Shown: positions 20,809-32,596 of the stretch, one piece after another
How positions within the stretch are numbered: the stretch's first letter is position 1
How the letters are laid out: the number at the start of each line of letters is the position of its first letter
NCBI GenBank assembly: GCA_964036275.1
Contig: OZ038436.1
Coordinates: 6,606,482-6,670,481 of the forward strand
Source of the DNA: Litoditis marina
Taxonomy: Eukaryota > Nematoda > Chromadorea > Rhabditida > Rhabditidae
Direction of reading: 5' to 3'
DNA length: 64,000 nucleotides
Notes under the pieces: model-generated
The model's database searches: none
Told to the model about the DNA's origin: nothing
The model's input: only the letters and a program-made list of their open reading frames with translations
Translations under genes and position numbers: made by a program

Positions 20809-21490
20809 TTTTTTTTTGCTATTTGAGAAACTTCAACATTCGTAAAAACTGGAGAAACTGAAGTTAACGCGCGAAAACTATTCAAATTGTAGTCGGTTCT
20901 TTTTCACTCGTTTTTCTCTTCGCTTCTTTTCTATACAAATTTTTGTTTTGTATATCTACACAATCTGGAGATATTCATAATCATTTAGTCTTTCACTCTA
21001 ACTTAAAGTAATTTTTTGTAGATACTTTGACTGTGAAAAAGTTTGAGGGCAATGAAGGACACCCGACAATATATAAAGGGTTACTGTATACAATCATAAA
21101 CAGTTACAAGCAGGAAGAGTTCAGGGTCTTGAACTACACATACTTCCTAAACGATAGGTCACCGTTCAATTAGCTCAAGTATTCTTCCAATTCCCTAGAT
21201 TCGCCATAATTTAATTGGTTTCGAGAGGGTGCTAATATTTATTTCATGTTGTAAAACTTTCCGAGTTTCGCATAGAGCAAATAAACATACATAATTGTTC
21301 TATAATCAGTTTGCTTGGTTATTTCAATACAAAACAGGCATTTGACTTAGATGTCTTATATAATTATTCTCAGAAGTTGGGTTCTTAATTTAAATGGAAT
21401 TCGCATTATTTATGAACATATTGCGGGCGTCCACTTGAAATCTGTACTATTATGAATTATTATTGTCAGTTACCGACTCTTGACGAGGAA
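20809..21490. other. Interval with a B/C-type repeat piece, no gene
   Basis: About 21200-21470 resembles 57070-57350 (shared TTCGCATAGAG). No frame or RNA gene is seen. Confidence 0.45.
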
Positions 21491-21552
21491 TCGATGGTTT
21501 CGAGTTGGCGAGTATATAAAGACAGACGGAAACATTCGTGTGAAGAGAGGAA
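21491..21552 (+). repeat. TATA-bearing module, copy 8
   Basis: GAGTTGGCGAGTATATAAAG then CGGAAACATTCGTGTGAAG, close to the consensus. Confidence 0.65.
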
Positions 21553-21814
21553 CGATCTTTGTTTGATAGACGTCGACATTGAAAAGGAACGGTCCCTTCA
21601 ACCCTAATGTAGTGTAAAAATTGATAAAAAAGAAAAGGGAAATTGAGGGAATAATGAATAAACACGATAATGATAATAAAATGTGGATAGTAAGCGAGAG
21701 GAGCTAGAGAAATAATGAGGACATGTTCTCAATATTCCTTCAAACGTGTATTCATTCCAGCATTTTCCCCTGTCACTATACATTTTTCGACGAAATCCGT
21801 ATTGAGAACATATC
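21553..21814. other. Non-coding interval
   Basis: AT-rich; no feature recognised. Confidence 0.4.
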
Positions 21815-22412
21815 AGTTATGAATCACAAAACAACAACTGGAAAATGTCTAAATGCGATTCTTCCTGGTCAGAAGGAGATCTTTCAAAAACCGTAATTCT
21901 ATTTAAGAACAGTTTTTCCATAGTTAAAAGATGTCAACAAATGGACCGTAGAAGATTTTACCTACCACTCGTCTGATACTCCGTGTTCATGCGGTCAAAT
22001 GTTGCGCCAACAATATATAGGTGGAATTTCTCCGAACGGGAGCTTTTAAACACAAATAAATTTATTATATAAAGTAAGATGAGTAAAATTAAAACGAAAC
22101 GAATGAAAATAGCGACATTTGTTGAGCTATTCCTAATTTCACATTTACAGTTTATTTTGGCCTCACACTTTGCCACTGTGCTTTCCTAAACATTTACCTC
22201 ATTAACTATGGAGAACTAAATGAATTTTAAATGGAAATAAATAAAACTATAGAGAGAGATTCGAGAATGTTTCTTAAAAGTTTTCTCACCATAACCACTT
22301 CTGAAACCTTCAACGTTAGCAGAGAAACTAGAGAGGGTTTTCTGTTTATATCGACATTCCAGAGATGCATACACATTTCAGCCAGGTAACTTTGTTTCAG
22401 TTGAAAATGTTT
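21815..22412. repeat. Block E2, copy 2
   Basis: Matches 11993-12570. It carries a 4-bp insertion near 21961 relative to copy 1. Confidence 0.75.
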
Positions 22413-23149
22413 AATTCTATGTTCTTTGCTTTTCTCTGGTGATAGTTTTAGCAATAGAGTATCTGAAAGTTACTCAATTTTGCTTTGTTTGTCTTTTTTT
22501 TCTTTAGTATTTTTTTCTATTTTCAAACTTCGAACTTATCATTTCTCGTTAACTGTCAACTCATATGAAAATAAAGAAGACAGAGACTAGGTTTTTGACA
22601 TATCGCGGTAAGGTTGGGGCGCTTTTTGTGGAACGGGAATGATAACTTTGAATCCCCAGAATTTACACTTAGTTCCCATTTTCATCACAATACAGTATTT
22701 TCTTACGCCACAATTTGATGATTCATTCTTATTTCGCTGATAAAGACAGTCGAGTGTTTCATACATTTCTTATAGCCAGTCATTATTTTTCGCTAGTGAT
22801 AGTTTTAGCTATAGATAGTTTTCTAGTGATAGTATCTGAAAGTTGCCAGCCAGTCTCCCTTGAAACTGAATATGATGAAATACTGTTTTTTGTATTAATT
22901 AACTAAATGTAGAGGTGATTCTATGGAAAGTAATTTTGTACATCCTCATATGTGTACGTGTATACATCCTTACTTCTGTTCTCAATTTTGCTGTATATAC
23001 ACACTTCTCTGATACAACCTTCTCGATTAGAATCATGTGACGTAACTCAGAAAGTACGACCAATAAATGAAAAACTCGCGTTACATCAATTAAATTAAAC
23101 AAAGAACAACATCGAAAACGTATCATGGCTGTTTTTATCACGTTTGTTT
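22413..23149. other. Non-coding interval with repeat F, copy 2
   Basis: 22722-22932 matches repeat F at 19425. The rest shows nothing gene-like. Confidence 0.45.
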
Positions 23150-23713
23150 TGTCACCAATTAATAGTTGGAATGCAAGTAAAACGCTATTCGAGTTTCTGG
23201 AGTTTACAACAAAACCCATTCAGTATTACACGGAGAACCAATTCTCATGCGACTTAGCCGTGGAAGATGCAAATCTTGCGGTAACGAAGTCCGGACTAAG
23301 TAACGAAGTCCCCCTAAGTCTCATATTCTGAAATCAAAAGAGATTCCAAAAAGTTCACGCGGTTGAATGTTGCATCAACAGTTTATTGCTACAATGATTA
23401 GGTAAACGGTAATGAAACTAAATGAAAAACTAAATGAGTAGGAATAAGTAGAAATGATAAGGAGATAAGGACGGAATGTTCATGTTCCATATTTCAGGAT
23501 TTTTTCATGTTATCCGGTATTATACTATTGAGCCACAGTGAAAAACCATTAGAGGTTTTCAAATAAAGTATTTTCCCATTTCTGTTGTGGTTGTAAACAA
23601 GTATTAAAACAACTGAAAAGTGTGGTTAATCGGTACAAGTCGTTGTATTGTTCTGTTACACTACTTTTATTCCGTTGATATGAACACAAAACACATACTC
23701 GATCGAGTATTCG

Positions 23714-23765
23714 CGGTGAGCGAGTACTTATATACACACAGAAACATTGGAGTGAACAGGAAAAG
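23714..23765 (+). repeat. TATA-bearing module, copy 9
   Basis: Variant type as at 4304: GTGAGCGAGTACTTATATAC then GAAACATTGGAGTGAACAGG. Confidence 0.6.
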
Positions 23766-24386
23766 TGGTGGATGTCTCCGGTTGTCTCTGAGAACCATTT
23801 CAACAAAAATTTATCACGACAAAAAATGGATATTTCAAAGTAATGATGTCAAGAATGAGACTAAGAACGTTTTTCTTACATGTATCACACACATTTGTCA
23901 ATTTACAACACTGCTATGTTTCACGATTTGAATATAAAGAGGATGGGTATCGAAGTGTTCAGCACACAAACTCGACTGAGAGTACAAACAAGAATAAATG
24001 GTTTTGCTTGCAAGAAATCCTGTTCAACACATTCATTCACATTGACACTAAAAAATACATTTTCCTTCTGTCACTGTTTATGTTTAGTTTATTCGATTCA
24101 TTACTAAAAACTCATCGTTATTGTAAAGTGTGTTTGGTCATATCAAACGAATGAAACACTGGACTGCGATTGTTTGGACAAAATAACCCGAGTGAGAAAT
24201 TTACGCCAGCTTTTCAACGTTCCAACCGATCTAATCGGATCTACATGGAAAGCACACGTGAAGTCGTTTTCACAAACAATATACTTTTTGTGTGACAAAA
24301 CAATGATTTATTTAAGATAGATACCAGCCTTAGTTACAAATTTCTCTATTATTCATGGTTGACCTGAATGCTGTCTGCCACACCAG

Positions 24387-25074
24387 TAGGGTTGTTAGAA
24401 TTGGAATTGGAATTGGAATTGGAATTGATAGAATTGAGATAATCACCCAAAAGAATTGCAATTCCAATTCTTTTGGTCTGTCGAAAAGAATTGGAATTGC
24501 AATTCCAATTCTTTTGTATGTCGAAACTAGTTGGAATTGCAATTCCAATTCTTTTGTATGTCAAAAAATTTCTGGAATTGCAATTCCAATTCTTTTGTGT
24601 ATCAAAACAACTGGAATTGGAATTGGAATTGATTTGATTTTCTCCCAGAATTTATTCAGAATTTATTTACAATTCCATGTTCATTACTAAATTACCATTG
24701 TTCCTTATGTTTCTTGTTCAATGGATTCAAAGTGAACATTGTTTATCTTCGTTTTTCGAAGAAAAAAACTGACATGAAGTTAGAAACACAGTCAATTCTA
24801 ATCAATTCCAATCAATTCCGATGGAATTGGAATTGAAAATTTGAGATTTCGAGGAATTGATAAGAATTGGAATTGGAATTGAGCAGTTTTTGAAAATCTA
24901 AAAGAATTGGAATTGGAATTGAGTGGTTTTGAGAATTGCAAAAGAATTGGAATTGGAATTGAGTGGTTTTCGAGAATGGAAAAAGAATTGGGATTGGAAT
25001 TGAGTGGTTTTTGTGAAACGAAAAAGAATTGGAATTGGAATTGACTTGATTTTTGGAATTGATTAACAACCCTA
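24387..25074. mobile_element. hAT-type non-autonomous element made of GGAATT repeats, copy 1
   Basis: The ends are TAGGGTTGTTA and TAACAACCCTA, flanked by an 8-bp direct repeat CACACCAG (24379-24386 and 25075-25082). Related sequence near 4606 shows the target without the element (CATACCAGGCTG). An 8-bp duplication with TAGGG/CAGGG ends is the hAT signature. The 688-bp interior is mainly GGAATT/AATTCC hexamers in inverted arrangement, so most of it can fold back on itself. Frames across it read as IGIGIG or NSNSNS and are not genes. The loose end TAACAACCCTA at about 43334, behind GAGTTC repeats, may belong to a relative. Confidence 0.85.
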
Positions 25075-25106
25075 CACACCAGGCTGGTTTGAGGATTCAG
25101 TGACAG

Positions 25107-25189
25107 GCCTGGGTAGCCAAGTGGTCAACGGCATGCGACTTATGATCGCACGGAGAAATCCTTCGCGGGTTCGAATCCCGCCTCAGGCA
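25107..25189 (+). tRNA. Class II tRNA with UAU anticodon (nev-tRNA-Ile type)
   Basis: 83 nt. The acceptor GCCTGGG pairs with CTCAGGC (one G-U) and the discriminator is A189. The D arm is GCC/GGC, the anticodon stem TGCGA/TCGCA, the loop CTTATGA with anticodon TAT at 25141-25143, and the T arm GCGGG/CCCGC with loop TTCGAAT. Between the anticodon and T arms are 14 nt that form a GGA/TCC stem with a GAAA loop, that is, a long variable arm as in tRNA-Leu/Ser. A box TAGCCAAGTGG and B box GGTTCGAATCC are intact. A class II body with an isoleucine anticodon is the nematode-specific nev-tRNA, reported in C. elegans to be charged with leucine; A73 fits leucine charging. A pseudogene that keeps its structure is possible, since every other copy here is broken. 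Confidence 0.85.
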
Positions 25190-25191
25190 AA

Positions 25192-25844
25192 TTTTTTGCA
25201 TTTTCAAAAATACAATGGTTTTTGCTTCCACCAACGTGAAACGTCATTTGTATTCATTGAGAACAACGTCCTTCTAGTCAATTTGTGTGTATTCAGAAAC
25301 CATAATTAAATTATTGTCTGAATGAAACACAAAAAATTTGATATTACTGCTCTTATAATAATTTTAAACTATACTGATTGTGACACTGTCATGCTGATGA
25401 AAAAAACTATATAGACGCTTTTCTGGTACACTTGATCGACGTTTGTATATATCTAACTATATTTTCTGTTATCATGTTATCAATGAACTTTCCCGATATG
25501 TATCCATTGCTATACTGGCTCCGAAACACTCATCTGCGCTACTTTTGCCCAGCCTTTCTTATTTTGTTTTTCAAATACAAGGGTACTATAACAAAAATAC
25601 AATACGTTCTATCTCGTTCCAATGCACTTTTTGAATTCTAATTCCAGTTCTACGGACATCTTATTTCCTTTCTTTCTGGCATAGTGTGTTTGGTAATTAG
25701 TCAGTTTAGGTGGAGTTGGGAATATGTCCAACATTACTTTACATTATATTACTGAGATGGCAACTTTTGAACAGAGCTTATCGTTCTACTACGACTTGCA
25801 GAAATTCAATTGAGAGTAGAATTGAGAATTGAGACGGTGCCTTG
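25192..25844. other. Non-coding interval
   Basis: AT-rich, no conserved frame. A hydrophobic frame at 25443-25634 has no support. Confidence 0.4.
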
Positions 25845-26270
25845 CCTTATGTTTGGCGCCAAACGCTGGCGCCCACTGGCGCCAAATGAGAACGACGCGT
25901 GCGAGGTACGCTAACGACCGCAATCGTTCACAGAGGTCAGCACTATGAATGTAGTTGACAAATACGAGTCATGTACCCGAAGTTTTTCGATGGTCGGCGT
26001 CAAAATGCTCTTTTATCCGCCAATTGGCGCCAAGATTGAAAATAAGGTTTCCGAACCAAAAAAACCTCCGAAAATTTAGCTACTTGGTCAAGGCCATACA
26101 TTCCAAATATTGTTTATCAATTGGAGTAACATGTTTGATTATTGGCGCTGGACCCAATTTTAGAAGTGAACTGGCGCCAAAAATACTTTGAAAAACCAGG
26201 ATCACACCGTTCGAAAACTCGAAACTTCGTTCAGATATCCGGATGTTTGATAGTCACCACTTTTCAAAGT
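25845..26270. repeat. GGCGCC-palindrome repeat, copy 2
   Basis: Matches about 770-1200. It contains TTTGGCGCCAAACGCTGGCG and further TTGGCGCCAA sites. Confidence 0.75.
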
Positions 26271-26311
26271 TTTTTCTGGTATTCTACTCTATGAGGAATT
26301 GTAGCAGTACA

Positions 26312-26690
26312 ACTAGCGAAAAGCGAAAAGAGAACAATTCGTGAAAAGTGGGGAAACAGGAAGTGTGTGAGTTCTGTTCGGTTTCACTGTTTTCAGCAAA
26401 AAGGGAACAATACGATGTTGTGAATAAGTGCGCAACAAAAGTAGAAAAATACATTTGTTTGCACAACGGTTCATAATGTTTCTAGGTAAAATCATTATGC
26501 ATTTCCACGTTGAATTGATATTATTGTAGTAGTTTTTTTTGTGAACCGTCGTGCAAACAAATTTATTGTTTTACTTTTGTTGCACACTCATTCACAACAT
26601 CGTATTGTTTACTTTTTGCTGAAAACGGTAAAACCGAACAGAACTCACACACTTCCTGGTGCCCCACGTTTTTGAATGTTTGTTGGTTTT
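26312..26690. repeat. Foldback element, copy 2
   Basis: Same hairpin as 1248-1625. It is followed directly by the U2 duplication. Confidence 0.8.
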
Positions 26691-27261
26691 GTACGTTTGT
26701 CACCAATTAATAGTTGGAATGCAAGTGAAACGCTATTCGAGTTTCTGGAGTTTACAACAAAACCCATTCAGTATTACACGGAGAACCAATTCTCATGCGA
26801 CTTAGCCGTGGAAGATGCAAATCTTGCGGTAACGAAGTCCGGACTAAGTAACGAAGTCCCCCTAAGTCTCATATTCTGAAATCAAAAGAGATTCCAAAAA
26901 GTTCACGCGGTTGAATGTTGCATCAACAGTTTATTGCTACAATGATTAGGTAAACGGTAATGAAACTAAATGAAAAACTAAATGAGTAGGAATAAGTAGA
27001 AATGATAAGGAGATAAGGACGGAATGTTCATGTTCCATATTTCAGGATTTTTTCATGTTATCCGGTATTATACTATTGAGCCACAGTGAAAAACCATTAG
27101 AGGTTTTCAAATAAAGTATTTTCCCATTTCTGTTGTGGTTGTAAACAAGTATTAAAACAACTGAAAAGTGTGGTTAATCGGTACAAGTCGTTGTATTGTT
27201 CTGTTACACTACTTTTATTCCGTTGATATGAACACAAAACACATACTCGATCGAGTATTCG

Positions 27262-27313
27262 CGGTGAGCGAGTACTTATATACACACAGAAACATTGGAG
27301 TGAACAGGAAAAG
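27262..27313 (+). repeat. TATA-bearing module, copy 10
   Basis: Duplicate of copy 9 within U2. Confidence 0.6.
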
Positions 27314-27934
27314 TGGTGGATGTCTCCGGTTGTTTCTGAGAACCATTTCAACAAAAATTTATCACGACAAAAAATGGATATTTCAAAGTAATGATGTCAA
27401 GAATGAGACTAAGAACGTTTTTCTTACATGTATCACACACATTTGTCAATTTACAACACTGCTATGTTTCACGATTTGAATATAAAGAGGATGGGTATCG
27501 AAGTGTTCAGCACACAAACTCGACTGAGAGTACAAACAAGAATAAATGGTTTTGCTTGCAAGAAATCCTGTTCAACACATTCATTCACATTGACACTAAA
27601 AAATACATTTTCCTTCTGTCACTGTTTATGTTTAGTTTATTCGATTCATTACTAAAAACTCATCGTTATTGTAAAGTGTGTTTGGTCATATCAAACGAAT
27701 GAAACACTGGACTGCGATTGTTTGGACAAAATAACCCGAGTGAGAAATTTACGCCAGCTTTTCAACGTTCCAACCGATCTAATCGGATCTACATGGAAAG
27801 CACACGTGAAGTCGTTTTCACAAACAATATACTTTTTGTGTGACAAAACAATGATTTATTTAAGATAGATACCAGCCTTAGTTACAAATTTCTCTATTAT
27901 TCATGGTTGACCTGAATGCTGTCTGCCACACCAG

Positions 27935-28622
27935 TAGGGTTGTTAGAATTGGAATTGGAATTGGAATTGGAATTGATAGAATTGAGATAATCACCCAAAA
28001 GAATTGCAATTCCAATTCTTTTGGTCTGTCGAAAAGAATTGGAATTGCAATTCCAATTCTTTTGTATGTCGAAACTAGTTGGAATTGCAATTCCAATTCT
28101 TTTGTATGTCAAAAAATTTCTGGAATTGCAATTGCAATTCTTTTGTGTATCAAAACAACTGGAATTGGAATTGGAATTGATTTGATTTTCTCCCAGAATT
28201 TATTCAGAATTTATTTACAATTCCATGTTCATTACTAAATTACCATTGTTCCTTATGTTTCTTGTTCAATGGATTCAAAGTGAACATTGTTTATCTTCGT
28301 TTTTCGAAGAAAAAAACTGACATGAAGTTAGAAACACAGTCAATTCTAATCAATTCCAATCAATTCCGATGGAATTGGAATTGAAAATTTGAGATTTCGA
28401 GGAATTGATAAGAATTGGAATTGGAATTGAGCAGTTTTTGAAAATCTAAAAGAATTGGAATTGGAATTGAGTGGTTTTGAGAATTGCAAAAGAATTGGAA
28501 TTGGAATTGAGTGGTTTTCGAGAATGGAAAAAGAATTGGGATTGGAATTGAGTGGTTTTTGTGAAACGAAAAAGAATTGGAATTGGAATTGACTTGATTT
28601 TTGGAATTGATTAACAACCCTA
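27935..28622. mobile_element. hAT-type GGAATT element, copy 2
   Basis: Same length, ends and CACACCAG flanks as the copy at 24387. It was carried along by the U1/U2 duplication and did not insert separately. Confidence 0.85.
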
Positions 28623-28654
28623 CACACCAGGCTGGTTTGAGGATTCAGTGACAG

Positions 28655-28733
28655 GCCTGGGTAGCCAAGTGGTCAACGGCATGCGACTTATGATCGCACG
28701 GAGAAATCCTTCGCGGGAGAAATCCTTCGCGGG
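28655..28733 (+). pseudogene. Broken copy of the UAU class II tRNA
   Basis: Identical to 25107 through the D arm, anticodon arm, variable arm and the first T-stem strand (28713-28717). The next 17 bp repeat the variable arm and T stem, and the sequence then runs into T7 and unrelated repeat. The T loop and acceptor 3' strand are lost, so no B box remains. Confidence 0.88.
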
Positions 28734-28735
28734 TT

Positions 28736-29395
28736 TTTTTCTGGTATTCTACTCTATGAGGAATTGTAGCAGTACAACTAGCGAAAAGCGAAAAGAGAAC
28801 AATTCGTGAAAAGTGGGGAAACAGGAAGTGTGTGAGTTCTGTTCGGTTTCACTGTTTTCAGCAAAAAGGGAACAATACGATGTTGTGAATAAGTGCGCAA
28901 CAAAAGTAGAAAAATACATTTGTTTGCACAACGGTTCATAATGTTTCTAGGTAAAATCATTATGCATTTCCACGTTGAATTGATATTATTGTAGTAGTTT
29001 TTTTTGTGAACCGTCGTGCAAACAAATTTATTGTTTTACTTTTGTTGCACACTCATTCACAACATCGTATTGTTTACTTTTTGCTGAAAACGGTAAAACC
29101 GAACAGAACTCACACACTTCCTGGTGCCCCACGTTTTTGAATGTTTGTTGGTTTTGTACGTTTGTCACCAATTAATAGTTGGAATGCAAGTGAAAAGCTA
29201 TTCGAGTTTCTGGAGTTTACAACAAAACCCATTCAGTATTACACGGAGAACCAATTCTCATGCGACTTAGCCGTGGAAGATGCAAATCTTGCGGTAACGA
29301 AGTCCGGACTAAGTAACGAAGTCCCCCTAAGCCTCATATTCTGAAATCAAAAGAGATTCCAAAAAGTTCACGCGGTTGAATGTTGCATGAACAGT
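28736..29395. repeat. Third copy of the foldback/spacer sequence
   Basis: Repeats about 26272-26930 at an offset of about 2465 bp, including the foldback arms (28780-29150). With U2 this forms a local tandem duplication. Confidence 0.8.
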
Positions 29396-29606
29396 TTATT
29401 GCTACAATGATTAGGTAAACGGTAATGAAACTAAATGAAAAACTAAATGAGTAGGAATAAGTAGAAATGATAAGGACGGAATGTTCATGTTCCATATTTC
29501 AGGATTTTTTCATGCTACTATATCTTTTCGACTAAATCCGTCTCTTAGCTAATATCAGATTACTTCAATTATGAACTGTTGTCCGAATAGAAGACCATCA
29601 AAGCTT

Positions 29607-29658
29607 TCGAGTTGGCGAGTGTATAAAGACACACGGAAACATTGGAGTGAAGTAAGAA
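29607..29658 (+). repeat. TATA-bearing module, copy 11
   Basis: GAGTTGGCGAGTGTATAAAG then CGGAAACATTGGAGTGAAG. AATAAA follows at 29728-29733. Confidence 0.65.
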
Positions 29659-29948
29659 TGTGTTGCTTTTTGCATGTATCCGGTATTATACTATTGAGCC
29701 ACAGTGAAAAACCATTAGAGGTTTTCAAATAAAGTATTTTCCCATTTCTGTTGTGGTTCAATCCAATATTGTTTAAAAGAAAGGTTTATACCGAGGTTGA
29801 AAGCACTGAAAATGTACACACACTTTATTACCGTTCCGACAATCAGTGCATAATAACAAGTGAACCGTTTTCTTGTAAAACTACAATACAATGTTTAGCT
29901 AATATAAGACGAATTTACAATTGACAAGTCATCATCGTTCACATCGAG

Positions 29949-30004
29949 ATATTGAGTTGGCGAGTACTTACAAACACACAGAAACATTGGAGTGAACAGG
30001 AAAA
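29949..30004 (+). repeat. TATA-bearing module, copy 12
   Basis: GAGTTGGCGAGTACTTACAA then GAAACATTGGAGTGAACAGG. AATAAA at 30111-30116 abuts a tRNA 3' half. Confidence 0.6.
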
Positions 30005-30118
30005 GTGATGGTTGTCTCCGGTAGATGTCAGTTAACTTTTTTCCCAGTAAACATTCCCATGATTCCACATTAGCTTTTCTACATTTTCTACTTACCTGTA
30101 TTTTTTCTCGAATAAAGG

Positions 30119-30156
30119 AAAAATCCTTCGCGGGTTCGAATCCCGCCTGAGGCAAA
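30119..30156 (+). pseudogene. tRNA 3' half, block B
   Basis: Same remnant as at 4470: variable arm, T arm and altered acceptor strand. Confidence 0.8.
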
Positions 30157-31954
30157 TGTTTTGCATTTCACAAATTGATGAATTATAGTTATTTTTGTGA
30201 CCATTACATTTGTAACAAATATCTTCATTATTGATAATTGACCTGAATGCTGGCTGCCATACCAGGCTGTACTAACTTTTACATGGTTTTGCTTCATCAC
30301 AGTGTGTTTCAGTGTTAGTTGTTTGATCTCATCGTGGTTCAATCGATAGTACGACATTGCTATCGAGTATGCACCTCAAACTAAACGTCATATTGAAGTC
30401 ACGATTAAGTAAATGGTATGAAAGACCTTGTAAAAGAGACTTTTGTATTCTAACAATAGTTAGTGCACTTGAATAATGGCAGTTTGTCAAGGACAGATTC
30501 AAACTGTTTAGAATGAATTTATGATAAACTCCATTTGCACTATTAAACGAGAATGAATGTGTTTAGTGGTTTCGAATGTATTTGACGAGACTTTCATTGG
30601 AAAACACTTATTGATGGTTGGATAATGTAATGAACATCTTAGTTATGCACAATATGTTCAAAAACGCGTTTATAAACGGCATTAACAGAGAAAATGGCAT
30701 TCTCTTTGTTTTACTTCGTTGATTGTAAATTCACAATCGTGTGATAGCGTTTTTTGATGTGAAGAACTCCGTTCGAAACTTTACAGTGGTGTGATTGTGC
30801 AAAATTTGGGTTTCAACCTAAAAAATGGACTCATAATTGCGTTTTTACCGAATTTCTTATATTGTTGGTTCACATCAGCGTTTAAGTAATATTTCTAACA
30901 GAAAATAAACTGAAGATCTATCTGGTCAAATCTGTCATGCTTATTTCTCCTTTACAGAACAAAGGCAATTCACCTTGGTGTATCGTAATGCAGCTCTTAT
31001 TCACGGTGAGACTTTACTATACTGTTTGCCAATTACACAGTCACGTGAAGCATGTTTGATACAGAAGAACTCAGAAACGTCCAATGACAAAGTGCACGAT
31101 TCCTTACTACAATACAAGATTAATGGTTTTCAGCTGTTTTTCCTGGTAGTTTCGACCTACGCCGAATTGCCCGCTATTCCGAGGGGCGAAATGAGAATTA
31201 TGGCGAATTTAACATTGAAATGTGCCCTTTTCGAGAAGTACTTCATCGAAATTCAATTGAAAGAGGTTTGTAAAATATTTGACCTACGTCAGCAAATTCG
31301 AAATCGAAAGGCTAACTTGCCGGAAAAACTACTTAACTTAATAGTTTGTTTTATTCGCACTGAGACCAATTAACATCTGCCAAGATTTTCTAATGACGAA
31401 AAAATGACTAATCCAAAATTTTCCTACGTTCCCTTATGAAACTGAACAGCCTCTGACAATGTTTTGAAACTCAGTGGAGAAAAATAGCCTGTAGTATTCA
31501 TTGGCACGCTGCCAAGTCTGAGTGGAAAGATCGCAACTATACGCACTACACACGCTTCGAACACTGAACACGATTGAACTATTGTTCTTTGAAAGTTTTA
31601 CGAAAAAGTTCACAAAACCTAAGACTGAAAATTCAAAAAAAGAGAGGTTGTACGTCATACTAATCATGTACAAGTCAAACTGATTATAAGCAGGAACGAT
31701 ATTTCAGACTGATTCACTAACATTCGATGATCCAATTGGCCAAGTCTGGAAGTTTGAGTTTAAGAGAAAAGAAGCGAGAGATGTTTTTATTTGGGGAGAC
31801 ATTGACGATGATGGAATTTTCGACGATTACATAGAAGTTTTCTTCAAAGTCAAGCACAACTGTACTCCGGTTTGTTTCACAAGAGTTACATGAACGAAAG
31901 AGCATGAAAGCCAATTAAGCCGCAGAGAGTCTGCGTCTCTCTGACCTCTACACT

Positions 31955-32596
31955 TGTCGCGCGAAGCGACCACTGTGTTTCTAGCGATTGCGTCATGGAA
32001 TGCGCGCTGGCGCAATGTCAGTGCGCACACACCTTTGCGCCTTTCAGGTGCGAGCAATTTGAGATTTTCTGGCCTAAAATCTGCCAGTCGGAGGAATTAT
32101 GTCACGCGAGTAGGTTGCGATGGAGGTGATGGAATATTTTATTCCTGCGAAAATGGTGTGCAAAATAGAAACAAGCGAGTATATGAAATTATAACACTCT
32201 TCCTAGCGATAGTTAGGTTTTCTCTAAGTAGTGCGGCGAAGTTTGTTATATTGAAATGTATAGCGAGTTTCGGCGATTTATACCTTTGTCCAGCGAAGCG
32301 ATTTCTTGTTGAGCGATATTTTATTGTATTGTACATATAAGAGTGCGTAGTAAACCTATGTACTCTACGTGTTTTGTTATATATGATTCACACAAGGCAA
32401 GGTTGGAAAATGAGACAGTTGCATGTCAATGTGACTGTAAGGTTATCGCCCAGCAATGTGTAAAATACCACTGAACCACCGTAAATGCACTGGACAGTCG
32501 GTTTCTTGCCTAGCAAGAGCTGACTTGTCATATTTTGGCTAACTTATTACTTTTGGCTAAAATTAGCATGAAAACACATTCAGCTGGCGCGAAATG
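31955..32596 (+). repeat. LTR 1
   Basis: Starts TGTCGCGCG at the host junction (left flank ACACT). A TATA-like CATATAAGAG lies at about 32333. Ends by comparison with LTR 2 at GCGCGAAATG; the last few bases are uncertain because LTR 3 matches about 10 bases further. Confidence 0.8.

Larger units (their letters stand above)
23150..25170. repeat. Recent segmental duplication, copy U1
   Basis: About 2020 bp repeated at a constant offset of 3548 bp (26698-28718). By eye there are only a handful of substitutions, such as 23796 (C in U1, T in U2) and 24572 region CCAATT/GCAATT. It carries one TATA-bearing module, one hAT-type element and the first part of the tRNA gene. Confidence 0.9.
26698..28735. 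repeat. Recent segmental duplication, copy U2
   Basis: Counterpart of 23150-25170. It ends inside the tRNA T arm, where a tandem copy of GAGAAATCCTTCGCGGG (17 bp) marks a recombination junction into a second copy of the sequence starting near 26274. Confidence 0.9.

Noticed and set aside
24330..25079. Frames reading IGIGIG, NSNSNS or IPIPIP (both strands, also at 27878-28627)
   Set aside because: They are translations of GGAATT hexamers in the hAT-type element.
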